Notes under the pieces: generated by a model
The model's input: only the letters and a program-made list of their open reading frames with translations
The model's database searches: none
Told to the model about the DNA's origin: nothing
Assembly: GCA_017429985.1 (NCBI GenBank)
Contig: JAFRNW010000042.1
Location: forward strand, 62,001-126,000
Direction of reading: 5' to 3'
Source: Clostridia bacterium
GTDB taxonomy: Bacteria; Bacillota; Clostridia; Christensenellales; CAG-138
DNA: 64,000 bases
Made by a program: the position numbers and the translations under genes
Part shown: positions 45,089 to 53,678 of the stretch, one piece after another
How the letters are laid out: every line of letters begins with the position of its first letter
Numbering within the stretch: the stretch's first letter is position 1

Positions 45089-46639
45089 TCAGCGGAAGTC
45101 GACGTATACTTCGTTCATATCCGCCAGATCCGGTATGGTCCAGGTCAGAGTGCCGGGGTACCCGAAAGTGGACGCGCATTTCAGCGCGGCCCTTTTCAGT
45201 TTGGAACGGGCGGTGTTGATCTGGGAAGCGGTTCCGCGTTCCCGTATTGCGATGCACGCATCCATCATGTCGAGATATTTCTGGTAGATATTGTGATGGG
45301 TAACGCCATACAGTTCCGTCCCGTTCGCGGCGTCGTCCTCGAAGAGCTGCTGGACATACGCCGTCAGCGGCGCGCAGGTGTTGATGTACTGGTCGGCATA
45401 TTTCAGCTGGTTCACTTTCCTTGCGTAGGACTCCGTGATCTCGGGGATCCTCGGCACATCGACGCCGTAAATTTTCCGGATCAGTTCGATCCGTTTATCC
45501 TGCTTGATGAAACTGAAATTCCAGGTGTACAGGTTTCCCCCCGAACCGACCATGGACTGCATGGAGATATTCTTGCTCGGCATATTGTAGGCATACAGGG
45601 CAAGCGTTGCCGTCTGCTCAAACGAACAGTTCGTGAAAAGCTGGCCGTCAAACGCCTCCAGGATTTCGGGGATCTTGGAAAGCATATTCTTCTTCTTGAG
45701 CTGTTCAAAGATGGCCACCAGCATTTTCCGCTGCCGCTGCACCCTGTGCGCGTCTCCTGTCTGGTCCGGTTCCAGCCCGGAAGCTTCCTTCCGGACGCGG
45801 AGATAGTCCAGAACGGCCTGACCGTTCATGTGCTGCTTGCCGGCGTAGTAGTTTCTTCCCTGCATGGAAAAGGACACGTCAAGCCGGTAATCCACCCCGC
45901 CGATGGCGTTGACAAGCTCCTTGACGGCGGGCATGGTGACGGCGTAATAGTAATTGACCGGGATCCCGCCGAGCAGGTAGCTCGCGGTTTCGCATACCTT
46001 GCTGAAACCGGCTCCGTTTTCGGCGAGAAGGCCGCCCCCGCAGTTGAGCGAACCGTTGAGCTTGTAAACCCCTGAAACCCCGGGAACAAGCGTATAGGTG
46101 TCGCGGGGGAGGGAGATCAGGCTGGCCGTGTTTTTATCAAAGTTGACAGCCAGCACGATGATGACGTCCGCATGCGCCGCAGACAGGCCGTCTTTTCCGG
46201 ACCATGTCTCGCGTTCTTCCGAATAATCCACACCGATCAGCAGGATGTTGACGATGTTGTCCATTCCGGAAAGGTCAAGCGTGGAGACGGGAGAGGCGGA
46301 TTCAAAAGGATCGGAGGCAAGCACCTTCAGATTGGCGATGGAGGAAGCCTGCGTCGCGGAAGGTGTCGGGATGGGGCCCGGCGTGCTGGATGTTTCCTGA
46401 AACACCTCGGCAGGGCGTCTGGTCAGTTTGTTCCAGTAAAGGAATCCGACGAGCACGGCTGCAAGAAGAACGCCCAGAACAGAGAATAAGATAATAAGGC
46501 GCGTTTTCTTTTTCCGCGCGCCTTTTAACTGATCCGGATAATAATCGACCGGGTTGAAATTCTCACCGATGAAATCCGCCTGATCCGCATTTTGCGGCTG
46601 GATGGATTCATTCTGATGGAGGTCGTCAGGGCTGCTCAC
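45089..46639 (-). CDS. LytR-CpsA-Psr (LCP) wall-polymer ligase, copy 2
   Basis: A 516-residue protein. The cytoplasmic tail is followed by a transmembrane helix at about 47-69 and a short Thr/Pro spacer. The LCP domain has NILLIGVDYSEERETWSG, SAAHADVIIVLAVNFD, ISLPRDTYTLVPG and VNAIGGVDYRLDVSF. Cys positions LNCGGG, KVCET and TNCS match copies 1 and 3. The C-terminal helical module (about 400-516) ends TFGYPGTLTW...NEVYVDFR. GTG 46639 appears to be the start; AGGAG lies 13 bases upstream, a long spacing. It sits 77 bases behind copy 3, from which it probably arose by duplication. Confidence 0.92.
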   Translation of the reverse strand: MSSPDDLHQNESIQPQNADQADFIGENFNPVDYYPDQLKGARKKKTRLIILFSVLGVLLAAVLVGFLYWNKLTRRPAEVFQETSSTPGPIPTPSATQASSIANLKVLASDPFESASPVSTLDLSGMDNIVNILLIGVDYSEERETWSGKDGLSAAHADVIIVLAVNFDKNTASLISLPRDTYTLVPGVSGVYKLNGSLNCGGGLLAENGAGFSKVCETASYLLGGIPVNYYYAVTMPAVKELVNAIGGVDYRLDVSFSMQGRNYYAGKQHMNGQAVLDYLRVRKEASGLEPDQTGDAHRVQRQRKMLVAIFEQLKKKNMLSKIPEILEAFDGQLFTNCSFEQTATLALYAYNMPSKNISMQSMVGSGGNLYTWNFSFIKQDKRIELIRKIYGVDVPRIPEITESYARKVNQLKYADQYINTCAPLTAYVQQLFEDDAANGTELYGVTHHNIYQKYLDMMDACIAIRERGTASQINTARSKLKRAALKCASTFGYPGTLTWTIPDLADMNEVYVDFR

Positions 46640-46716
46640 CGTATTATTCGTTCTCCTGAATTTTGTGAAGAAGCATTCTATTCATTATATCAGACTTTGT
46701 CCTGAAAGACAGCGGA

Positions 46717-48480
46717 TTATCGGAAATCCACATAGATTTCATTTGCTTCGGCAAGCGGCGTGATATCCCAGTTCAGAGAACCGGAATATCCAAACGTGGC
46801 CGCTGCGCGCTCCGCGCGGAAAGAGAGCGATTCGGAAATGGCGGAAAGAGAGGAAGCATAGTCCGACATGTTCTTTGCGTCTCCGTTCAGGTATTTGACC
46901 GCGCGTTTTCCGGCTTCCGTCAAAAGATCGGACAGTTCCTGATATGCCGTCATGTATTCGGTATAAGTAATATAGGCCGATGAAACAGCGGGAACCGTTT
47001 CGGCGGGAGAATCGTATTCCGGCGTGTCTTCCCGATCAGAGCCATCTTCTTCTCCGTCCGGATTGTCGTCGAGATAAACCGGAACGACCGGAACGACCCC
47101 GGGATCCGAATCATAATAGGTTTCTTCATATTGGAGCGCATCCGCGTCAACATTGCGTTTCAGGAAAGCAGTCAGTTTTTCGCAGACCTCCAGATACTGG
47201 GCGGCAACCGTTTCCTGATACAGATAGACCGCATATTCCTGCGTGCAGTCCCGAAGTTCCGAAGCGGAAATGCCGTATACATCTTCAAGAATCTGCTTCC
47301 GGACAGAAGGTTTCGGGAAACAGAAGTTCCAGCTGTACAGGTTCTTCATGGGACCGCTCATGGAATGCATGGAGATGTTTTCGGTCGGCATGTTATACGC
47401 GTAAAGAGCAAGCGCGGCAGTCTGCGAGGTCGAACAGTTTGTATAAAACATGTTTTCGCTGTCGGAAGACATGCTTTCAAGGAGCTGCGGGATGGTTGTC
47501 AGCATGTTTGCGGTTTTGAGCTTGTCGAAAATCGCAACGAGCATTTTTTTCTGCCGGTCGACCCGGTTTGAATCCCCGGTCTCACTGGAAGAAAGACCGG
47601 ATCCGGATTTCCGGACGCGGAGATAATCCAGAACGGCCTGGCCGTCCATGTGCTGCGGACCCTTTTTATAGGATCTGCCCTGAATCTTGAACGAAACGTC
47701 GAGATCGTAGTCCACGCCTCCGATCGCGTCGACCAGTTTTTTGACGGAAGGCATCGTGACGGCGTAGTAATAGTTGATCGGAAGGCCGCCGATCATCCGC
47801 GAAGCCGCTTCGCAGACCTTTCTGAAGCCCGCCCCGTTGGATGCTTTCAGCCCTCCTCCGCAGTCCAGGGCGGCGTTCAGCTTATAGATGCCGTCCACCC
47901 CCGGAATCTTCGCGTAGGTATCCCTCGGCAGAGATATCAGGTCCGCGGTATTGTTGTCAAAATTGACCGCGAGGACGATCATCGTATCCGCATGCGCGGC
48001 GGAAAGGCCGTCCTTGCCGGACCAGGTTTCCCGTTCCTGCGCATAATCCACCCCGATCAGCATGATGTTCACAATATTGTGCATGATGGTCTTATCAGCC
48101 TGCTGTTCCAGAACGGTATAAGGGTCGGGAGTGGGTTCCTGGGTGGGGACGGGCGTGACAACGGCAGCAGTCGCCGTGCTTTCAGGAGACGGCGCAGGAG
48201 TAGCAAGCTCCAGCGTGACGGGATCCTGGGTCTGGAACAGGGAGGAAGGATTTTTGGAAAGATGACGCAGATAGAAAAACACGACGCAGAAGATCAGACC
48301 GAGCACGCCGAGAACAGCGGCAAGGGCGATCCTCTTTCCTGAAATGCGCTTTTTATCCGGAGCATCCTCGTCCCACAGTTCGGCCGGGGAGATCTCTTCT
48401 ACTTCCGAGGGTTTCTGGCCTGACTGGACACGTTTGATCCTGCCGGACGCATAACGGTTTCTGTATTGCTTATCATCCAT
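46717..48480 (-). CDS. LytR-CpsA-Psr (LCP) wall-polymer ligase, copy 3
   Basis: A 587-residue protein and the longest of the three copies. A transmembrane helix lies at about 47-69, then a Thr/Pro/Glu spacer. The LCP domain has NIMLIGVDYAQERETWSG, ISLPRDTYAKIPGVDGIYK and VDAIGGVDYDLDVSF. The shared Cys set is present (LDCGGG, KVCEA, TNCS). The C-terminal module is enlarged by an acidic, Pro-rich insert (DDNPDGEEDGSDREDTPEYD region) and ends TFGYSGSLNW...NEIYVDFR. ATG 48480 has AAGGAG eight bases upstream; GTG 48489 overlaps that site and is less likely. A TATAAT lies about 30 bp upstream. Confidence 0.92.
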   Translation of the reverse strand: MDDKQYRNRYASGRIKRVQSGQKPSEVEEISPAELWDEDAPDKKRISGKRIALAAVLGVLGLIFCVVFFYLRHLSKNPSSLFQTQDPVTLELATPAPSPESTATAAVVTPVPTQEPTPDPYTVLEQQADKTIMHNIVNIMLIGVDYAQERETWSGKDGLSAAHADTMIVLAVNFDNNTADLISLPRDTYAKIPGVDGIYKLNAALDCGGGLKASNGAGFRKVCEAASRMIGGLPINYYYAVTMPSVKKLVDAIGGVDYDLDVSFKIQGRSYKKGPQHMDGQAVLDYLRVRKSGSGLSSSETGDSNRVDRQKKMLVAIFDKLKTANMLTTIPQLLESMSSDSENMFYTNCSTSQTAALALYAYNMPTENISMHSMSGPMKNLYSWNFCFPKPSVRKQILEDVYGISASELRDCTQEYAVYLYQETVAAQYLEVCEKLTAFLKRNVDADALQYEETYYDSDPGVVPVVPVYLDDNPDGEEDGSDREDTPEYDSPAETVPAVSSAYITYTEYMTAYQELSDLLTEAGKRAVKYLNGDAKNMSDYASSLSAISESLSFRAERAAATFGYSGSLNWDITPLAEANEIYVDFR

Positions 48481-48672
48481 ATGGCTCACTCCTTAATTGA
48501 ACCATTATTATATCCCATATCGTGCGGGCAGGGGCTCAAAGACATAATAGTTCACACTCTTTTCAAGAAAAATCCCGTCTATGCAGACATGGAAAGTTCT
48601 ACTATAATATATAAGATATGGTTGCGACCTGAGGCGGCCATTCCCGCATGATTATGAAGGACAGGTAACGGC

Positions 48673-49698
48673 ATGATAGTTGTGATCCCGGCATATGAAC
48701 CGGATCAGAAGTTAATCAAACTGATCGATGAAATCCGTAAGGAGACCGCGTACTCGGTCGTTGTTGTCGACGACGGCAGTTCCCCGAAGGCACAGCCGGT
48801 GTTTGACGCGCTTGAGGGGAAAGCGACGGTCATTCATCATGACGGAAACAAGGGAAAAGGTGCTGCGATCAAAACAGCGCTTGCCTATATCCAGGAGCAT
48901 ATGCCTGGCGGCGAAGGGGTCGTCACCGCTGACGCTGACGGACAGCATCTCGTGAAGGATATCATCCGGGTCTGCGAGGACTGGAAGGAACATCCGGAAA
49001 CGCTTGTTCTCGGATCCAGAAGATTCACGGGAAAGGTTCCCTTTAAAAGCCGGGCAGGCAATGCGATCACCCGGTTTGTGTTTCATATTTCCACCGGCGT
49101 GCGGGTGTTTGACACGCAGACCGGACTCCGCGCGTTTTCCGTGAAGCGGATCCCGATGATGCTCGAGATGCGCGGGGACAGATATGAATATGAAATCAAC
49201 GTGCTCCTTTATTCAACAAGGCACCGCGTTCCCATTCGTGAAGTGACGATCGATACGGTGTATATCGAAGACAACGCCTCTTCCCATTTTCACGCTGTCC
49301 GCGACGCGTGGCGCATTTACAAGATGATCCTTTTGTTTGTGGCGTCGTCCCTCGCGTCCTTTCTGATTGACATTTTTGCGTTCAAACTCCTGCGGCTGCT
49401 GTTTCCCGCGTGGGGTCAGCTTGCCGCGGAAGTCATTGCCCGCGTCATCAGCTCCGTATGCAACTATCTGATCAATAAAAAACTCGTGTTTGAGGGGAAA
49501 GGCGCGTCCAGCATCGTTCGCTACTATATACTCGCCGTAGGGATCCTGCTTGCGGACTATGGCATTCTGGCAGTGCTTTCCAGGATCATGCCCGAGTTTT
49601 TGGCGAAAATCATCGCGGGAGCCGTGCTGTACCCGGTCAGTTTCTACTTCCAGCGCAGATTTGTGTTTCCGGCCGAGGAGGCTAAAATAGAGGGATGA
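48673..49698 (+). CDS. GT2 glycosyltransferase fused to GtrA membrane domain
   Basis: A 341-residue two-part protein. Residues 1-205 form a GT-A fold of family 2: MIVVIPAYEPDQKLI, VVVVDDGSS, and the metal DxD in TADADGQH. RRFTGKVPFKSRAGN and TQTGLRAF are as in dolichol-phosphate-mannose-synthase-like enzymes. Residues of about 215-335 form a four-helix GtrA domain (SLASFLIDIFAFKLLRLLF, NYLINKKLVFEGK, FYFQRRFVF), which moves or binds lipid-linked sugars. The fusion would make and handle a polyprenyl-phosphate sugar in one chain. GtrA and GT2 are more often separate neighbours. It starts a three-gene overlapping operon. Confidence 0.9.
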   Translation: MIVVIPAYEPDQKLIKLIDEIRKETAYSVVVVDDGSSPKAQPVFDALEGKATVIHHDGNKGKGAAIKTALAYIQEHMPGGEGVVTADADGQHLVKDIIRVCEDWKEHPETLVLGSRRFTGKVPFKSRAGNAITRFVFHISTGVRVFDTQTGLRAFSVKRIPMMLEMRGDRYEYEINVLLYSTRHRVPIREVTIDTVYIEDNASSHFHAVRDAWRIYKMILLFVASSLASFLIDIFAFKLLRLLFPAWGQLAAEVIARVISSVCNYLINKKLVFEGKGASSIVRYYILAVGILLADYGILAVLSRIMPEFLAKIIAGAVLYPVSFYFQRRFVFPAEEAKIEG

Positions 49699-50762
49699 AA
49701 AGAAAAACGAAGCGAATCATCAAGACGGTACTCCTGGATGTCCTGCTGTTTGCGGTTCTGATCAATGCGTTTGCCTATTTTCATCATGTCCGGATCAGAA
49801 GCGTGGAGCCCGTCAAAATCGCAGAGGCAGCCCCTGCCTCCCCGGACGAGCCCGTTCTGACGCCGGTTCCGCAGGCGGAGGAAAACGTTCCCGCCGGGGA
49901 TCCGGAAGTGACGGCACAGCCCGAGAACACGGATCCCGCTGAAGCGACGCCCGCTCCCGCGGCCGCTGCTGCCGGATTGCTGAAGGGAAAATACAGCGAG
50001 AAGTTTTCAGACGGTATCGAGCTCGGGGAAGACGGAACTTACAGAAGCAGAAATATTGCTCTGGCAATCAATACAATTGAGCGTTTTGACAGCAAGGTTC
50101 ATGTGGCAGACATCTATATCAACGATATCCAATGCCTGCGCACCGCCGTCTATTCCGACTTTTCGAAACATTATATGTCCACGGTGGAAATGGCGAACGC
50201 CGCAGGCGCAATTATGGCGACTTCCGGAGACCATTTTTACGCGCACAGGCAGGCAGGCGTCTTCGCTGTCCGGAACGGACTCGAATATGTCGCAAAGCCG
50301 AACGAAAAACAGGACATCTGCGTTCTCTATTATGACGGAACGATGGAGGTCTATTCGGCGGACGAGATCGACGTAGAAGCGATCTATTCCAGAAAACCGT
50401 ATCAGATCTGGGACTTCGGTCCCAATATGCTGGACGAGAACGGGCATGCCCTCGAAAAGTACAAGTCTTCTGTTGCGAACGTTAATCCGCGCTGCGCAAT
50501 CGGATACTATGAGCCCGGACATTACTGTCTCGTCAACGTGGAAGGAAGAACCAAGGACTCGGGCGGTGTAACGTTGGTGGAGCTTGGACAGATTTTCGAG
50601 GAACTCGGATGTGCTTCCGCATATAATCTGGACGGCGGCAAGAGTGCGGTCATGGCTTTCAACGGAAAAGCATGGAGCAAAACGCTGAGCGGAGGACGGG
50701 ATATGAGCGATATCATCTATCTCAAAGAACCGGACAGAGCGGAGGCGGAGCAAGCAGGATGA
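49695..50762 (+). CDS. Phosphodiester glycosidase (NAGPA) domain protein, membrane-anchored
   Basis: A 355-residue protein. One transmembrane helix (about 10-29) is followed by an Ala/Pro/Glu-rich spacer to residue 95. The remainder matches the NAGPA fold: YINDIQCLRTAVYSD, AGAIMATSGDHFYAHR, GYYEPGHYCLVNVEGR and YNLDGGKSAVMAF, the last in place of the usual NLDGGGSSTM. Members remove sugars from phosphodiester-linked glycans or act on wall teichoic-acid-like polymers. The ATG overlaps the GT2-GtrA stop by four bases, so the product probably acts on the same surface glycan, outside the cell. Confidence 0.85.
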   Translation: MKRKTKRIIKTVLLDVLLFAVLINAFAYFHHVRIRSVEPVKIAEAAPASPDEPVLTPVPQAEENVPAGDPEVTAQPENTDPAEATPAPAAAAAGLLKGKYSEKFSDGIELGEDGTYRSRNIALAINTIERFDSKVHVADIYINDIQCLRTAVYSDFSKHYMSTVEMANAAGAIMATSGDHFYAHRQAGVFAVRNGLEYVAKPNEKQDICVLYYDGTMEVYSADEIDVEAIYSRKPYQIWDFGPNMLDENGHALEKYKSSVANVNPRCAIGYYEPGHYCLVNVEGRTKDSGGVTLVELGQIFEELGCASAYNLDGGKSAVMAFNGKAWSKTLSGGRDMSDIIYLKEPDRAEAEQAG

Positions 50763-51025
50763 AGAAGATCATACCGCACCTGACCATTGTTCTTTCCGCC
50801 ATGACATTGACCTTCTTTGTCATCGACAAGTTCAATGAATACATGGCGTTCATGACGAGCGAAATGAGCAAGACCGTATTCGCCGCTCTTGCGGTCTGCG
50901 CGGCAATCACGTCGGTTTACCTGATCGCGGACAATTACAGGGAAGAAGACCGGCGGGAACGCAGAAAACGGAAAAAGCAGAAACAGGCAGACGGAACGGA
51001 CGGTACCACGGACGCCCGTCAATAA
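50759..51025 (+). CDS. Small two-helix membrane protein
   Basis: An 88-residue protein with hydrophobic helices at about 5-23 and 37-56. A strongly charged, basic cytoplasmic tail follows (REEDRRERRKRKKQKQ). I know no family for it. The ATG overlaps the preceding stop (ATGA, 50759-50762), making it the third gene of the GT2-GtrA / NAGPA operon. Its position suggests an accessory or regulatory subunit for that envelope function. A terminator follows 16 bases after the stop. Confidence 0.75.
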   Translation: MKKIIPHLTIVLSAMTLTFFVIDKFNEYMAFMTSEMSKTVFAALAVCAAITSVYLIADNYREEDRRERRKRKKQKQADGTDGTTDARQ

Positions 51026-51040
51026 AACCGGATCAAAATG

Positions 51041-51076
51041 AAAAAGCGCTGCTTCATGAAGAAGCGGCGCTTTTGC
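51041..51076. terminator. Bidirectional terminator before gdhA
   Basis: AAAAGCGC-TGCTTC paired with GAAGCGGCGCTTTT around an ATGAA loop, with A and T runs on the two sides. Confidence 0.88.
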
Positions 51077-51122
51077 ATACATGCGGCAGCCTGCCGGTCA
51101 GACGGCAGTGCCTTTTCAGGAC

Positions 51123-52472
51123 TCAGACAATGCCCTGCGCCATCATGGCGTCGGCAACCTTCTTGAATCCGGCGATGTTTGCGCCGGCAACAAGGTTGTA
51201 TCCGAGACCGCACTCTTCCGCGGCCTGAGCGGACGCGTCATGAATGTTTTTCATAATGGTATGAAGCTGCTTGTCGACTTCCTCCGCGCTCCATGCGAGA
51301 CGCTCGGAGTTCTGGCTCATTTCAAGACCGGATACGGATACGCCGCCGGCATTGACGGCTTTGGACGGGGCGACGATCATGCCCGGAACCGCCATCAGGT
51401 GATAGAGCGCTTCGTTGGTGGTCGGCATGTTCGCAACTTCGATGTAGTATTTCACACCGTTGGCGATCATCTGATCGGCTTCTTTCATGCCGATCTCGTT
51501 CTGGTATGCGCAAGGCATGCAGATGTCGACTTTTTCGCCCCAGGGCTTCTGGCCGGGAAAGAATTTGACACCGAACTTATCCGCATAATCCTGAGCGCGG
51601 TTTCTGCCGGAGGCGCGCATCTCAAGCATATAATCCCACTTTTCCTGCGTTCCGATTCCGTCCGGATCGTAAACATACCCGTCGGGACCTGCAAGCGTAA
51701 CGACCTTCGCGCCGAGCTGGCTGGCTTTCATGGCGACGCCCCACGCGACATTGCCGAATCCGGACATCGCAATGGTCTTTCCTTCCAGCTTGTCGTTCTG
51801 GTGTTTCAGAACTTCGCAGAGATAATAGACCGCGCCCCAGCCGGTTGCTTCGGGACGGACAAGGCTTCCGCCGTAGGAACGGCCCTTTCCGGTGAGGACG
51901 CCGTTTTCGAATCCGTTGCGGATCCGCTTATACTGTCCGAAGAGATATCCGATCTCACGGCCGCCAACGCCGATATCTCCGGCGGGCACGTCGATGTTGA
52001 TGCCGATGTGGCGGTAGAGCTCTGTCATGAAGGACTGGCAGAAACGCATGATCTCCGCGTCGGATTTGCCGTTGGGATCAAAATCGGAGCCGCCCTTGGC
52101 GCCGCCCATGGGAAGACTGGTCAGACTGTTCTTGAAGGTCTGCTCGAAGCCGAGGAATTTCATGACGGACAGATTGACATGCGAAGCAAAACGGAGGCCG
52201 CCCTTGTAAGGACCGATTGCACTGTTGAACTGAATGCGGAAACCGCGGTTGACCCGTACAGCGCCTTTGTCGTCTACCCACGGTACACGGAACTCAATCA
52301 CTCTTTCAGGCTCGACCAGCCGCTCAAGAAGACCTGCTTTTTCATATTCGGGATGCTGGTCGATGACAACGGACAGAGACTTCAGAACCTCTTCCACCGT
52401 CTGCTGGAATTCGGGCTCGTTGGGATCACGTTTTTTGACGGATTCGATTACTCGATCCACATAATTGCTCAT
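51123..52472 (-). CDS. gdhA: NADP-type glutamate dehydrogenase
   Basis: A 449-residue hexameric enzyme converting 2-oxoglutarate and ammonium to glutamate. The substrate block is FRIQFNSAIGPYKGGLRF, and the catalytic Lys lies in PMGGAKGGSDFDPNGKS. DIGVGGREIGYLFGQYKR and the Rossmann motif AMSGFGNVAWGVAMKA follow. Length and motifs place it with the roughly 450-residue NADP-specific bacterial enzymes. ATG 52472 has GGAGG five bases upstream. It has its own consensus-like promoter. Confidence 0.96.
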   Translation of the reverse strand: MSNYVDRVIESVKKRDPNEPEFQQTVEEVLKSLSVVIDQHPEYEKAGLLERLVEPERVIEFRVPWVDDKGAVRVNRGFRIQFNSAIGPYKGGLRFASHVNLSVMKFLGFEQTFKNSLTSLPMGGAKGGSDFDPNGKSDAEIMRFCQSFMTELYRHIGINIDVPAGDIGVGGREIGYLFGQYKRIRNGFENGVLTGKGRSYGGSLVRPEATGWGAVYYLCEVLKHQNDKLEGKTIAMSGFGNVAWGVAMKASQLGAKVVTLAGPDGYVYDPDGIGTQEKWDYMLEMRASGRNRAQDYADKFGVKFFPGQKPWGEKVDICMPCAYQNEIGMKEADQMIANGVKYYIEVANMPTTNEALYHLMAVPGMIVAPSKAVNAGGVSVSGLEMSQNSERLAWSAEEVDKQLHTIMKNIHDASAQAAEECGLGYNLVAGANIAGFKKVADAMMAQGIV

Positions 52473-52521
52473 AACAACCTCCATTTATTATTTATAGATA
52501 ATTGCCGTTCGGCTCAGTATC

Positions 52522-52550
52522 ATCATATCGTTATCAAAATCCAAAGTCAA
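52522..52550 (-). promoter_or_regulatory. Promoter of gdhA
   Basis: On the minus strand, TTGACT (52550-52545) and TATGAT (52527-52522) are separated by 17 bp, about 50 bp before the ATG. Confidence 0.8.
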
Positions 52551-52595
52551 TCACGCAGCCTAAATAATAGTTTGAAATGCTAATAATTTTTGGAA

Positions 52596-52622
52596 AAACA
52601 AAAACCGGGCAAAATCCCGGTT
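52596..52622 (-). terminator. Terminator after the Cys-rich small gene
   Basis: On the minus strand, AACCGGG, an ATTTTG loop and CCCGGTT are followed by TTTGTTTTT. Confidence 0.88.
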
Positions 52623-52650
52623 GATGCATATCGATTGTTGCGGGAGGAAG

Positions 52651-52878
52651 TCAGCCGTTGTCGCGTCCTGCAAACGTGCACATGTAATCCGCCCTGCCGC
52701 CTCTTCCGCCATTGATTTTCTGAGCGTAACGGCAGTATCTGCACTCGTTGGCATAGAACAGCAGTGAGCGCCGGTAAGCAAAATTCTCGCACTCGTCGGC
52801 GGTGATCTCTGCAGCCTCATGCCCGTTCAGCAGGAGACCGAGCAGACCTTCTTTTTTCGGCTTTACTGCAACTTCCAT
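52651..52878 (-). CDS. Small cysteine-containing protein, unknown function
   Basis: A 75-residue protein I do not recognise. It has four Cys: C30, then C46 and C49 as CRYC, and C67. Such spacing could hold a metal or form a redox site. A short hydrophobic patch (GLLGLLL) sits near the N terminus, without a signal peptide. Support for translation comes from a GGATGGGG ribosome site, a promoter with inverted repeats upstream and a clean terminator 30 bases downstream, so it is a monocistronic gene. The middle, ENFAYRRSLLFYANECRYC, is basic and aromatic. Confidence 0.75.
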   Translation of the reverse strand: MEVAVKPKKEGLLGLLLNGHEAAEITADECENFAYRRSLLFYANECRYCRYAQKINGGRGGRADYMCTFAGRDNG

Positions 52879-52928
52879 TTGAACCCCATCCTTTCATCAA
52901 TGCCGCGATCGGCATTCCTTTCAAGCAA

Positions 52929-53001
52929 GTTATAGCATCGCTAAGCACCTGAACACAATATGTTGTGTCTATTGTTAAAATAAACGTAACATTTAGTGTT
53001 A
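52929..53001 (-). promoter_or_regulatory. Promoter with two inverted repeats (putative operators)
   Basis: On the minus strand, TTGTGT (52958-52953) and TATAAC (52934-52929) are 18 bp apart. The -35 box is one arm of the perfect inverted repeat ACACAA-TATG-TTGTGT (52953-52968). A second inverted repeat TAACA-TTTAG-TGTTA lies at 52987-53001. A repressor site overlapping the -35 is likely. Confidence 0.6.
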
Positions 53002-53129
53002 GGTTTCTTCACAATACGATACCGGAAGGATTTCCGGAAGAAGGAACGGGGCAAGGAAGCAGCGCGCAGATACGGGAGATGATCTCCGTGCAGATTGCGA
53101 GAAAAGGGATTTCAATGAATCAGACAGGC

Positions 53130-53678
53130 TTATTCGTGGCTGCTGTCTGTGTCCAGAACCGGCATAACGAGCGTCTTTTTCCGGGCTTTCCAGTCCGGCA
53201 GAACGGATCCGACTTCCGCCCAGAACCGGGGACCGTGGTTTTTGTTCCGGATATGCGCGAGTTCGTGAACGACGACGTAATCGATAGCTTCGGGAGAGTT
53301 GACCATGAGAAACAGCGAAAAGCTGAGACTGTTCTTTGCGCTGCAGCTTCCGTAACGCGTTCTTGCCGAGGTGACCCGGAACGGGGGCGGTTCAAGCCCC
53401 ATCCTGCCTGCAAAGAAAGCGATCCGGCCGGGAAGTATCTCTTTGGCCTGAGTGCGGAGACGGTCAATATCCTTCTCGCTGACCCGGACAGCTGCCGCTG
53501 CTTTTTTCCGCTGCTTCTCCGCAGCGTTGCGGATCCACTCCGAGCGGCGGGACAGAAAAGCCTCAATCATGAACAGCGGCATCCGCCGGGGAGCCCGCAC
53601 AAGAACATGCCCGGAGGCGTCGACCTCGACAGACAGTGTTGTCCTTTTTGAACGGATCAGTTTGTAGTCGGGCATCAT
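53130..53678 (-). CDS. YgjP/M48-type metalloprotease-like protein (WLM/DUF45)
   Basis: A 182-residue protein. The zinc signature HELAH lies in YVVVHELAHIRNKNHGPRFW, which matches the YgjP family (HELxHxxxxxHxxxFW). RYGSCSAKNSLSFSLFLM precedes it, another family block. The N-terminal part contains KRTTLSVEVDASGHVLVRAP. The biological substrate is unknown. The start is ATG 53678, overlapping the rlmI stop, with a second ATG at 53675. It is probably co-expressed with rlmI. Confidence 0.88.
   Translation of the reverse strand: MMPDYKLIRSKRTTLSVEVDASGHVLVRAPRRMPLFMIEAFLSRRSEWIRNAAEKQRKKAAAAVRVSEKDIDRLRTQAKEILPGRIAFFAGRMGLEPPPFRVTSARTRYGSCSAKNSLSFSLFLMVNSPEAIDYVVVHELAHIRNKNHGPRFWAEVGSVLPDWKARKKTLVMPVLDTDSSHE

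Noticed and set aside
52965..53651. Plus-strand open frame opposite the YgjP-like gene
   Set aside because: The minus strand has the HELAH protease motif; the plus frame is a shadow and covers the operator region.
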